A stretch of 64,000 bases of DNA from SAR202 cluster bacterium (lineage in GTDB: Bacteria > Chloroflexota > Dehalococcoidia > Lucifugimonadales > UBA3495), in assembly GCA_013204585.1 (NCBI GenBank), contig JABMNL010000043.1, positions 1 to 64,000 of the forward strand, read 5' to 3'. Each line of letters starts with the position of its first letter. Position 1 is the stretch's first letter. Below, in pieces: positions 7,133-14,683 of this stretch. A program made the position numbers and the translations under genes. Below the pieces are notes generated by a model. The model worked only from the letters and a program-made list of their open reading frames with translations. It did no database searches and was not told where the DNA came from.

Positions 7133-9469
7133 TTAACCGGGATTGAGGGTCTGCTCGGTCTCGCACGATGCCTTGATGCTCTCCCAGTCGTACCCCATAG
7201 GAATCATTTTGACCTGCCGCCAGGTCTCAGACTGGTCGGCGTAGTGGGGACTGCCAGGATGGCCGGAACTGCCCAGCGGCACCACCCAGAGCGAGTTCTC
7301 CCAATTGGACGGGTCGTAGGAATAGCGGGCCACCGAAAGACTTGTCACTGTGGCCGGAGCAGATGGTGAATACCCGCCCTGTAGCGGGGTATCGCCGTCA
7401 CCACTGGTCGGAATGGCCGGTGGATCCAGCAATTCAGCCAACTCTGGAAACGCCGCCGAAAGAGTGTGCTTGGGACGCGCCAGATGCACCCGCTCCCATT
7501 GCCACTGGTCCATGTCATCACCGAGCCGGTCTTGTAGGGCGCCGACAGCGCTGCCTAACGCCCACGCCAATGCCTCAGGCCATGAATCTCCATCTGGAAG
7601 CAGCGAGCAATCGTCCTGACCAATCATTTCCACTAGCCGCGCTTTTAGCCGGTTGGTGAATGAACCCAAACCACGGTCCGCCGGGTGCCAGGCTTCTTCG
7701 GCCAGCTTTGCCGTCAGGTTGGTCTCCAGCACTTCTTTCAACAGGGCGTCGCGCATGGCGCTGTAAATGGTGGGCTCTACTAGGGCGGCATCCATCTCCC
7801 CATTCCAGGCCAGCAACCGGTCTTTGGCCGCCGAACTGGCAGCGTCTTTGGGTTCAACGTCCTTCAGCACACCCAAATAGGCCAACGCTGGTATTGATAC
7901 CTTTTGGGCATGCACCTGGGCCATATCTTCGGCTGTGGGCCGGATTAGCGCTTTCAGACCCGCCGTAACCTGCTTAACCCGGAACTCGGGAGTGAAATCG
8001 ATTGCTATGTAATGGGGGTAATCGTCGCCCACTGGCCGGTTGTTGGCCGTGGCAATATAGCCTTCGGGTGGGTTGATGGAAACGGGAAGCTCTTCGAAAG
8101 GAATATCTCTTTCCCACTCGTGCTCCCCAGTCCAACCCGGCACTGGCAGCCAACCGTTGACGCGGGAGCGGATTGGAATGCGCCCCCGGCACAGATAACC
8201 CATGTCCCCGTGAATGTCGGCGAAGAGAAAGTTGTTGCAAGGGTCGGCCCAGTCCCGCTGGGAATCCACCAACTCTTGGCTATTCTCGGCCCGGAGCATC
8301 TTCCAGAGAATGTCCGGCCAGGTGGACGCCTTCTCAGTTGCGGTGTACTTGAAAGCCATCCCCGACCCTTGAGCCGGGTCGCCAGCAATCACCGGGCCGT
8401 GCTGAGTCACCGTCACCGTTGTGTGAACGTCGCTGCCGCCCCGCACTTTGATGGTCTCATTGTGGGTCTCAGCTTCCAGCCATTGGTCTTGGTACAGGTA
8501 CTTGGTCGGCTCGCCATCTTTGAACCGCTCCACATACAAGTCCTGGTAATCGGCGGCGGTGTGGGTGACGCTCCAAGAAACCCGTCCGTTGTGACCAAAG
8601 TGCGGAAACCCAGGCACTCCGGGGAATGACAGGCCCACCACGTCGAACTCCGGGCAGGCCACCTGGTTCTGGTAATAGGCGCTGGGAGTGTCCAAGGCCC
8701 GGTGCGAATCTCCAGCCAAGATGGGCTTGTCGGTGGCCGTCTCCGCGCCGCAGAGTAGCCAACTGTTGCTTCCCGAGTCCATCTCACTAAGGTAATTCAG
8801 ACCAGCCGCGCCTTCGGTCAACTCTTTGAGGCCGTCATCAAGCGGGCCGGGGGAGGTAGCGCCCGGCGGCAGAATCATCAAGTGGCCCGGCTCGAAACCG
8901 GGAAACAACTTGCCCGCAGCCTCCGGCCCCATTTCGCGCACCATCCGCGCCCGCCAGACCTTGGACTCGAACACCCCCATGAAGATGTGGCGCACCTTGT
9001 ATGCAATCAGACCGTCCCAGGGCTGCCAAGCTTCCGGCTCTAAGCCGGTAATTCGGTATTCAATCGGCAGGGCGTCTCCGCTTTTAATAAAAGCGTTCAC
9101 ACCGGCAGCGTAGGCGTCAAAAATCTCTTTGGTATGGGAATCCATGATTTCGTAGTCGGCCTTGGCGCTGGCCTCCAATCTGAACCGGCGCATCAGCGTG
9201 TCTTGGGCTACGGCTTGCTGTCCCACGGCCTCCGCCCACCGACCAGCCCCCCGGCGGCGGTCATATTCTATGTGCCATAACCGGTCCTGGGCCGTCACGA
9301 ATCCCTGGGCGAAGAACGCGTCAATCTCAGATGCGGCTTTAATCCGGGGTATCCCATATTCGTCCCGGTAGACCTTCACCGGGCCTTTCAGTCCCTTGAG
9401 TCGAACTTTGCCCGTGACGTTTGGCATCGCCGATTGCAGGTCTTGCCCGGTTATTTTTTCAGAAACCAT
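7133..9469 (-). CDS. Penicillin acylase family protein (N-terminal nucleophile amidase)
   Basis: A 778-residue Ntn-hydrolase precursor of the penicillin G acylase/acyl-homoserine-lactone acylase family. The A-chain region includes the family-typical RDEYGIPRI (35-43) and AFFAQGFVTAQDRLW (51-65). The autocatalytic cleavage site is the Gly233-Ser234 bond in DSGSNSW, making Ser234 the predicted nucleophile and N-terminus of the B chain. GHNGRVSWSVTHT lies further on. Most relatives are exported, but this protein has no recognisable signal peptide. Natural substrate unknown: N-acyl amino acids, acyl-homoserine lactones or other amides. It diverges from the metallo-hydrolase gene downstream. Confidence 0.92.
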   Translation of the reverse strand: MVSEKITGQDLQSAMPNVTGKVRLKGLKGPVKVYRDEYGIPRIKAASEIDAFFAQGFVTAQDRLWHIEYDRRRGAGRWAEAVGQQAVAQDTLMRRFRLEASAKADYEIMDSHTKEIFDAYAAGVNAFIKSGDALPIEYRITGLEPEAWQPWDGLIAYKVRHIFMGVFESKVWRARMVREMGPEAAGKLFPGFEPGHLMILPPGATSPGPLDDGLKELTEGAAGLNYLSEMDSGSNSWLLCGAETATDKPILAGDSHRALDTPSAYYQNQVACPEFDVVGLSFPGVPGFPHFGHNGRVSWSVTHTAADYQDLYVERFKDGEPTKYLYQDQWLEAETHNETIKVRGGSDVHTTVTVTQHGPVIAGDPAQGSGMAFKYTATEKASTWPDILWKMLRAENSQELVDSQRDWADPCNNFLFADIHGDMGYLCRGRIPIRSRVNGWLPVPGWTGEHEWERDIPFEELPVSINPPEGYIATANNRPVGDDYPHYIAIDFTPEFRVKQVTAGLKALIRPTAEDMAQVHAQKVSIPALAYLGVLKDVEPKDAASSAAKDRLLAWNGEMDAALVEPTIYSAMRDALLKEVLETNLTAKLAEEAWHPADRGLGSFTNRLKARLVEMIGQDDCSLLPDGDSWPEALAWALGSAVGALQDRLGDDMDQWQWERVHLARPKHTLSAAFPELAELLDPPAIPTSGDGDTPLQGGYSPSAPATVTSLSVARYSYDPSNWENSLWVVPLGSSGHPGSPHYADQSETWRQVKMIPMGYDWESIKASCETEQTLNPG

Positions 9470-9616
9470 GTCCGCCTTCCCGCCGGTTTATTCTTCAAGA
9501 AATCTCCCGGATAATAGCACAGGGCCTAGCCTGGGGATTGACGCCGTCCAGGCACGGAGATACCATCCCACCTACTTAGCAGCCTCAGCAATCCGATGAC
9601 GGGAAAGGATCGGCCG

Positions 9617-10450
9617 ATGCAGATTACCAAGCACATTTACGCTACCCACATCGAGGAAGACCCAGGGAGTTTCGGGGCCATGCACCCCGGTGGCACCCAT
9701 ATCTACTTCGTGGGAGACCCCCAAGAAGAAATGGTCATGGTGGACTCAGGCGAGCCCTACCGTGCTTGGACCAACCAAATCATGGCGTATCACGCCGAGC
9801 TGGGAAAGCCGCGTATCTCCGCCATTTTGATTACCCACGGCCACGGCGACCACATCGGCGGCCTGGATCGGCTGCAAGAAACGTTCGGCTGTGTTGTGCG
9901 CTGCCACCCCAAGCTAGAGCCCGCGCTAACCCATCGCTTGGGCGCGGGCGCTGTGGTCAAGCTGAAGTCGCGTGAAATGGTGACCACCGGCGGCGGGGCA
10001 AAGCTGCGGGCATTCTTCACTCCCGGTCATGAAGAAGACCATATTTCCTACCATATGGCGGCGGACAAGGTCCTATTCAGTGGTGACACCATCTTGGGCA
10101 ACTCGTCGTCCAGCGTGCGCAATCTGAAAGAGTACATGGTCTCTTTGAAAACGCTGGCCGGACTAAAGCCCGAAATCCTCTGCCCCGGACATGGGCAAAT
10201 ACTAAACAACGGCACTGCCCGAGTCGAGGCGTACATCCGCCACCGGACAGAGCGAGAGGAGCAAGTGCTGACAGCCCTGACCTCGGGAATAGATTCGGTG
10301 GACGAAATAGTGACCGCCATCTACCCCAAAAACCTACGCCGCAACCTGCGCAGCGCCGCCGCCCGTAACGTCCGCACCCACTTGGCCAAGTTGACCGAAG
10401 AGGGGCGCGTCAAAGAGTCCGAGGCCACCTATTCAATGGCGAAAGCCTAA
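9617..10450 (+). CDS. Metallo-beta-lactamase-fold hydrolase, LACTB2/glyoxalase-II like
   Basis: About 277 residues. The zinc-binding HxHxDH motif is seen as THGHGDHIGG, followed by a conserved His in TPGHEEDH, an Asp in FSGDTILG and a late His in CPGHG. The C-terminal ~70 residues (HRTEREEQVL onward) form the winged-helix-like tail seen in LACTB2-type proteins. An ATG at 9596 is in frame, but the one at 9617 has a better placed GGAAAGG and begins MQITKHIY, so I prefer it. Substrate unknown: thioester hydrolase or RNase activity are both known in this group. The small membrane-protein gene follows after 5 bases. Confidence 0.88.
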   Translation: MQITKHIYATHIEEDPGSFGAMHPGGTHIYFVGDPQEEMVMVDSGEPYRAWTNQIMAYHAELGKPRISAILITHGHGDHIGGLDRLQETFGCVVRCHPKLEPALTHRLGAGAVVKLKSREMVTTGGGAKLRAFFTPGHEEDHISYHMAADKVLFSGDTILGNSSSSVRNLKEYMVSLKTLAGLKPEILCPGHGQILNNGTARVEAYIRHRTEREEQVLTALTSGIDSVDEIVTAIYPKNLRRNLRSAAARNVRTHLAKLTEEGRVKESEATYSMAKA

Positions 10451-10455
10451 CTCGT

Positions 10456-10662
10456 ATGCAGATGAATATGGGCAACGCTGGACCTGGCGCTGGGATTGGC
10501 TGTGGTGGCTTATTGGCTGTCTTTGGGCTAATCCTGGTTTCACCCGTGGGAGAGTGGCTAATCAAAAGCATTGGTTGGTTGCTAATTGTTATGGGCGTGC
10601 TCATCGCCGTGGGTGGCGTCTATTACTGGATGAAACGCCCTCGCCGCGACGACTATCTGTAA
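10456..10662 (+). CDS. Small two-helix membrane protein of unknown function
   Basis: A 68-residue protein with a Gly-rich N-terminus, two predicted membrane helices (about 16-30 and 36-58) and a basic tail ending RPRRDDYL. It is not recognised as a named family. It begins 5 bases after the metallo-hydrolase and ends before a strong terminator, so it is probably co-transcribed with it. There is no clear ribosome-binding site, and ATG codons at 10462 and 10468 are alternative starts. Confidence 0.6.
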   Translation: MQMNMGNAGPGAGIGCGGLLAVFGLILVSPVGEWLIKSIGWLLIVMGVLIAVGGVYYWMKRPRRDDYL

Positions 10663-10683
10663 GAAACTATCGGGACAAACGAA

Positions 10684-10712
10684 AAAGGCCGACGCATCGT
10701 GCGTCGGCCTTT
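10684..10712. terminator. Bidirectional rho-independent terminator
   Basis: A perfect 13-bp stem AAAGGCCGACGCA (10684-10696) with its complement at 10700-10712 around a 3-base loop has an A-run on the left and a T-run on the right. It lies between the plus-strand small membrane protein and the minus-strand VOC gene, and can end transcripts from both sides. Confidence 0.93.
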
Positions 10713-10734
10713 TGTGTTTCTGGGTTTAAAAAAC

Positions 10735-11118
10735 CTAATCAGAGCGTTCCAGCAATTCGATGCGGACATCTCCCGGCGCACGAACAAATGCTATGCGCAG
10801 TCCCGGACGCAAATCCTTGGGCTCCATGGAAAACTCGGCTCCCTTGGATTTGAGGTCGGCGGCGGCGGCATTTAGGTCATCCACCCGAAGCCCAAAGTGG
10901 TCGAGGCCCACATAGGGGTCTACTGGCCCGGCAGGGGTGGTTTGTTCGGCTTGGGCGATGAAAATAATCAGCCCGTTGATGTCGATATCGACCCTCGACT
11001 GACCGTCAGACTGGACGCTCTCTTTAATCTTGGCCCCGAACATCTGGTTGAAGTACTTGGCCGTCTCCATTGGTTCGCGGCTGCGCAGGTGTATGTGGTC
11101 GTAACTAAAAGTAACCAT
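10735..11118 (-). CDS. VOC family protein (glyoxalase/bleomycin-resistance/dioxygenase fold)
   Basis: A 127-residue protein made of two beta-alpha-beta-beta-beta modules (about 1-60 and 68-127), the size of a single VOC unit. Potential metal ligands are in YDHIHL near the N-terminus, GLDHFGLRV at the start of the second half and VRIELLER at the C-terminus. The ATG has GGAG upstream at good spacing. It lies 52 bases downstream of the GrdB-like selenoprotein gene on the same strand and is probably co-transcribed with it. Substrate unknown; glyoxalase, epimerase and dioxygenase activities all occur in this fold. Confidence 0.88.
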   Translation of the reverse strand: MVTFSYDHIHLRSREPMETAKYFNQMFGAKIKESVQSDGQSRVDIDINGLIIFIAQAEQTTPAGPVDPYVGLDHFGLRVDDLNAAAADLKSKGAEFSMEPKDLRPGLRIAFVRAPGDVRIELLERSD

Positions 11119-11170
11119 GTCTACTCCAATATTTTATACCCGTAATTCATACCCATGGGGGCGTTGGGGG

Positions 11171-12367
11171 TTATCTAGCTATTCCGTAGGCCACCGCTTT
11201 AGCTGTCTCATCATCGTCGTCCCGCATCCGTTGAGCAAGGGCCATGGTCAACGCTCCCATGGCGGTGTCCGACCAGAACCAATTGTGGATATCCCGGTCT
11301 GCGCCATCGGGTCGTTGGGCCATGCGGGCCTCGTAATAAAAGGCTTTAAGGTCATCAACGCAGTAACGAATGAACTGGGGAACGTTAGTATGCTGCGGTC
11401 GCTCTTTCATGTCTGATTCTTCGCCACTGATGTAGCCTTCAAGGAACCGGACTATTCCCCGGAACCGCCGCTGGGGAATGGTACTCAGCCCCACTGCGGT
11501 GCGCCCATTATGGGCATTCACCCATTGCTCGTAATAGGCCCGAAGCGAAGTGAGTTCGTCGGCAGCATTTAAGCTTGCTGCTTCCGAGGAGCTTGTCATC
11601 TGAGACCCCTGCACAAGAATATCGGGCACCATGTCTTCGGGAAGTTGCTCTAGCACTGGTCCTTGTTCCCGGTCCAGCAAATCGAATGTCGCCTGCAAGA
11701 CTCGGTGTTGGTATTCGGGGTTGTCGGGCTCGCCCAAGGCGTTGCCGAAGAAGAACGGCACAGCCAGCATGCGAGGAGGCTTGACCCGCTGGGCATGCTC
11801 CTCAATCAGGACAATACCCGTGGTCGTCAACCCCGACTCCTCAAAGACACGCGCAACCACGCTTACAGCGTGGGAGCAAGCGGGTCAAGTGGGGGTCAAC
11901 AGCACCACCTCGACACCTTCGTCCTTGAGTCTTCGGGCAACTTCGGGGCCGGAATCTTCGACTATCCCGGTGACGTCCCTAAGAGCGCCCATGTACGAGT
12001 AATAGTTGTTGGACAGCGAGCCTATCTTTCCCTGGTCAACCAATTCTTTCAAACGGTCGATGGGGAAGGTAACGTTGAGGTCGCGGTAGATGCCGGTATG
12101 GTCAAATCCAATGCTGGTATGGCTTTGGATGATGTCGTTAACTGCGGTACTGCGTGGAATCACCCGGTACGAAGTATCACCGCCCTTTTGGGTAGCGATA
12201 AATGGCTTGTCGCCCCTAACGTGCAGACCAGCGGTGGTGACCAGAGCCACCTTGCTTTCGGACAACGGTTTAGCCATTGGAGTCCATGGGGTATCGTCAT
12301 GTTCTACGCACGGCCACATCAGCATGCTCTTGCGTTGTATCTCGCTTAGAACCTCTAGTTTGGGCAT
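11171..12367 (-). CDS. GrdB-like reductase selenoprotein (glycine/sarcosine/betaine/D-proline reductase component B family), in-frame UGA read as selenocysteine
   Basis: One 398-residue reading frame is interrupted only by TGA at 11887-11885 (codon 161). Upstream of it are family-typical LVTTAGLHVRGDKPF, SHTSIGFDH, NVTFPIDRL and LTPT; downstream the same frame continues PACSHAVSVVARVFEESG with no other stop until TAA at 11171. The motif is thus U-P-A-C, at the place where GrdB/PrdB proteins carry selenocysteine. A perfect hairpin begins 12 bases after the UGA (separate entry). I start at the ATG 12367-12365, preceded by GGAG; an upstream GTG at 12475 would add 36 residues. GrdB acts with GrdA/GrdC in reductive cleavage of amino acid derivatives, but no such partner is encoded here, so the substrate is open. 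A frameshift or pseudogene is unlikely given the uninterrupted frame. Automatic callers will split this into 11885-12475 and 11171-11860. Confidence 0.88.
11857..11873 (-). promoter_or_regulatory. Bacterial SECIS-like hairpin downstream of the in-frame UGA
   Basis: On the minus strand, bases +12 to +28 after the UGA form a perfect 7-bp stem, CCACGCT and AGCGTGG, closed by the loop GTA (G at +19, U at +20). Known bacterial SECIS elements are short hairpins directly 3' of the UGA with a G-U in the apical loop, roughly 16-37 bases downstream. The element lies wholly inside the coding sequence, as expected for bacteria, and would be recognised by SelB. Confidence 0.8.
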
Positions 12368-12497
12368 GACATCTCCATAGTTGTTGAATGACTTTAGCCC
12401 GGCAAAATTAAGGTAAAAGTATGCTCTGGGTTGGATGATGTCAAGCTGACTGCCCCACGCCCGAAACTTGCTCACTGCGTTTTTGTTGGGCGACAGT

Positions 12498-12503
12498 TAT
12501 AAT
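12498..12503 (+). promoter_or_regulatory. Possible -10 element for the cobalamin operon
   Basis: A perfect TATAAT lies 46 bases before the cobB ATG, in the gap between the divergent selenoprotein and cobB. No convincing -35 element is found at the normal distance. No B12-box or cobalamin riboswitch is recognisable in the gap. Confidence 0.35.
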
Positions 12504-12549
12504 GAGCGCCAGAAATCTAAAAGGGCCACCCAAATACGGGGAATACTAA

Positions 12550-13932
12550 ATGGCTGCAACCATCGTAATAGCGGGAGTGCGCAGCGGGGTGGGCAAGACC
12601 ACCATCGCCAGCGGTATCATGGGCGCTTTGACCCGCCGGGGCCTGAAGGTGCAGCCGTTCAAAGCCGGCCCCGACTACATCGACCCCTCCTACCATCAAC
12701 TAGCCTGCGGCGTGCCCAGCCGAAACCTGGACACCTGGCTCTGCGAACACTCGACCGTGCTGGAACTGTTCCAAAGGGCCAGCGCCGGACGAGACGTTTC
12801 AGTGGTGGAAGGCGTTATGGGGGTTTTCGACGGCCATTCTAGCCTGACCGAAGAGGGTTCCACCGCCCAGTTGGCCAAACTACTCGGCGCTCCGGTGATT
12901 CTCATCGCCGATGCCGCCAAAGTCGCCCGCAGCGTGGCAGCCGAAATATTGGGCTACCAGCAGTTCGACCCCGACCTGAACGTGGCCGGAGTGATTCTCA
13001 ACGGTGTTGGCAGCGACCGCCACCTAGAGTTCTGCAAACCACAGATAGAAGCCACCACCGGCATACCCGTGCTGGGCTATCTGCCTAGAAAAGACGAGTT
13101 CATCCAGCCGGAACGCCACCTGGGACTTATTCCGACGGTCGAGGGCACAGTGGCTCGCCAGTGGTACGACAGCATCATCAACCAGGTAGAGGCGACCATG
13201 GATGTGGACGCCATCCTAAAACTGGCCCAAACGGCCAAGACACCAAAGGCGACATCCTCCGTTTACCCGGAACAGTCGCTGCCAGCCAGGACCACCATCG
13301 CGGTGGCTCAGGACATGGCCTTCAACTTTTATTACCAGGACTCCCTCGACCTGCTCTCCGCTTGGGGAGCGGAACTGGTTCCGTTTAGTCCCTTGGAAGA
13401 CGCCAATTTACCCAATGGAGCTAACGGGCTATACCTGGGTGGCGGATTCCCCGAGCTATTCGCATCCCAACTCGCAGAGAACGCGCCGATGCATCAGGCG
13501 ATACGCAAAGCCGTGGCGGCAGGCGTGCCGGTCTACGCAGAATGCGGTGGCCTGATGTACTTGGGAAAGAGCCTGTCAGACCTGGAGGGCAAAACCCATT
13601 CCATGGTCGGCGTCATCCCGGCAGAATCGGCCATGTCGCAAAGCCGCCTGACCCTGGGCTACCGGGAGGTTGAGTCTTGTACCGACAGCCCGGTATTGCA
13701 AACAGGACAGCGAGTGCGGGGCCATGAGTTCCATTGGTCAACTTTGGCCAACCAGCCACTGCCAGAGGAATCGGTCTATAAAGTGGTGGACCAAGACAAT
13801 CGGCTCGACGGGTTCCGAAAGGGCAACGTCTGGGCGTCCTACGTCCACATCCATCTGGGCAGCAAACCCGGGCTGGCAATCCGGTTTGTAGAAACCTGCA
13901 CCGGAACTGCCACCCAGAAGGAAAGAATCTAA
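12550..13932 (+). CDS. cobB: Cobyrinate a,c-diamide synthase
   Basis: A 460-residue ATP-dependent amidotransferase that converts the a and c carboxylates of (hydrogeno)cobyrinate to amides with glutamine (CobB/CbiA). The N-terminal dethiobiotin-synthetase-like ATP domain has the P-loop GVRSGVGKTT near residue 8 and FKAGPDYIDPSYH. The C-terminal class I glutamine amidotransferase domain carries the nucleophile Cys332 in AECGGLMYLG and a late His in RGHEFHWS. It is the first gene of the cobalamin operon. CbiA works on cobalt-containing cobyrinate and CobB on the hydrogeno form; sequence alone does not settle which applies. Confidence 0.95.
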   Translation: MAATIVIAGVRSGVGKTTIASGIMGALTRRGLKVQPFKAGPDYIDPSYHQLACGVPSRNLDTWLCEHSTVLELFQRASAGRDVSVVEGVMGVFDGHSSLTEEGSTAQLAKLLGAPVILIADAAKVARSVAAEILGYQQFDPDLNVAGVILNGVGSDRHLEFCKPQIEATTGIPVLGYLPRKDEFIQPERHLGLIPTVEGTVARQWYDSIINQVEATMDVDAILKLAQTAKTPKATSSVYPEQSLPARTTIAVAQDMAFNFYYQDSLDLLSAWGAELVPFSPLEDANLPNGANGLYLGGGFPELFASQLAENAPMHQAIRKAVAAGVPVYAECGGLMYLGKSLSDLEGKTHSMVGVIPAESAMSQSRLTLGYREVESCTDSPVLQTGQRVRGHEFHWSTLANQPLPEESVYKVVDQDNRLDGFRKGNVWASYVHIHLGSKPGLAIRFVETCTGTATQKERI

Positions 13933-13947
13933 AAGGAAACAACTATT

Positions 13948-13977
13948 CTAAACAAATCCCGGCTAAACAAATCCCGG
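13948..13977 (+). repeat. 15-bp tandem duplication and small hairpin between cobB and cobO
   Basis: CTAAACAAATCCCGG occurs twice without a gap (13948-13962 and 13963-13977). The end of the second copy also forms a small hairpin, CCGGC-TTC-GCCGG (13974-13986), followed by TTTTC, a possible weak attenuator before cobO. Confidence 0.8.
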
Positions 13978-14001
13978 CTTCGCCGGTTTTCAGGATAAAA
14001 C

Positions 14002-14592
14002 ATGAGTACAGACAAAACAGCAGACCAGAACACTGAAGCAGAACCAGGACCTCAGTCAGTCACGGGGCCGCGCATCGACAAGGGCCTGGTGATCGTCAAC
14101 ACCGGCAAGGGCAAGGGCAAGACCACCGCTGCGATGGGCGTGGTCGTGCGGGCCTGGGGCCGGGACATGAGGGTAATCATGCTCCAGTTCATCAAGCATT
14201 CCACCGCCAACTTCGGCGAGCAACGCGCCGCCAAGAAAATGGGCATCGAGATGCGGGCCATGGGCGACGGCTTCACCTGGCGTTCCAAAGACCTCGACCA
14301 GTCCGCCGAACTCGCGCGGGCCCATTGGGAAGATTGTAAAACTGTCATCGCTTCGGGAGAATACGACCTGGTGGTGCTGGACGAGTTCACTTATCCCTTG
14401 CACTATGGATGGCTCGACACCGAAGAAGTAATCGAAACTCTCAAGGCCCGTCCTGAGATGCTCCACGTAATAATCACTGGCCGGAACGCACCGGAGGCCC
14501 TGGTCGAGTACGCCGACTTGGTCACCGATATGCAGGTGGTGAAGCATCCTTATCAACAGGGAATAAAAGCCCAGCCGGGCATCGAGTTTTAG
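14002..14592 (+). CDS. cobO: Cob(I)yrinic acid a,c-diamide adenosyltransferase (CobO/BtuR/CobA type)
   Basis: A 196-residue enzyme that transfers the 5'-deoxyadenosyl group of ATP to reduced corrinoid. The P-loop GKGKGKTT spans 35-42 after a 27-residue hydrophilic N-terminal extension. [18 protein letters not shown] and [13 protein letters not shown] are family signatures. It follows cobB in the same operon and leads, after a spacer with degenerate 12-bp repeats, into cobT. Confidence 0.95.
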   Translation: MSTDKTADQNTEAEPGPQSVTGPRIDKGLVIVNTGKGKGKTTAAMGVVVRAWGRDMRVIMLQFIKHSTANFGEQRAAKKMGIEMRAMGDGFTWRSKDLDQSAELARAHWEDCKTVIASGEYDLVVLDEFTYPLHYGWLDTEEVIETLKARPEMLHVIITGRNAPEALVEYADLVTDMQVVKHPYQQGIKAQPGIEF

Positions 14593-14594
14593 CC

Positions 14595-14642
14595 CGAATT
14601 TTAATCTGAATTTTAGTCCGGGTTCTAGTCCAAATTCTAATC
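14595..14642 (+). repeat. Four degenerate 12-bp tandem repeats between cobO and cobT
   Basis: Units CGAATTTTAATC, TGAATTTTAGTC, CGGGTTCTAGTC and CAAATTCTAATC lie head to tail immediately after the cobO stop. They share an xxxxTTxTAxTC pattern and fill most of the 91-base spacer before cobT. Confidence 0.75.
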
Positions 14643-14683
14643 GCGATACCGTCCCGACCTTGGTTGGGGCCAAATGAGGCTCA

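Noticed and set aside
7342-8629. Several long plus-strand frames opposite the penicillin acylase gene
   Set aside because: They are antisense shadows of a well-supported 778-residue gene and show no domain or ribosome-binding site.
12368-12549. Cobalamin riboswitch upstream of cobB
   Set aside because: No B12-box or conserved core could be found, and the region is shared with the divergent selenoprotein promoter.
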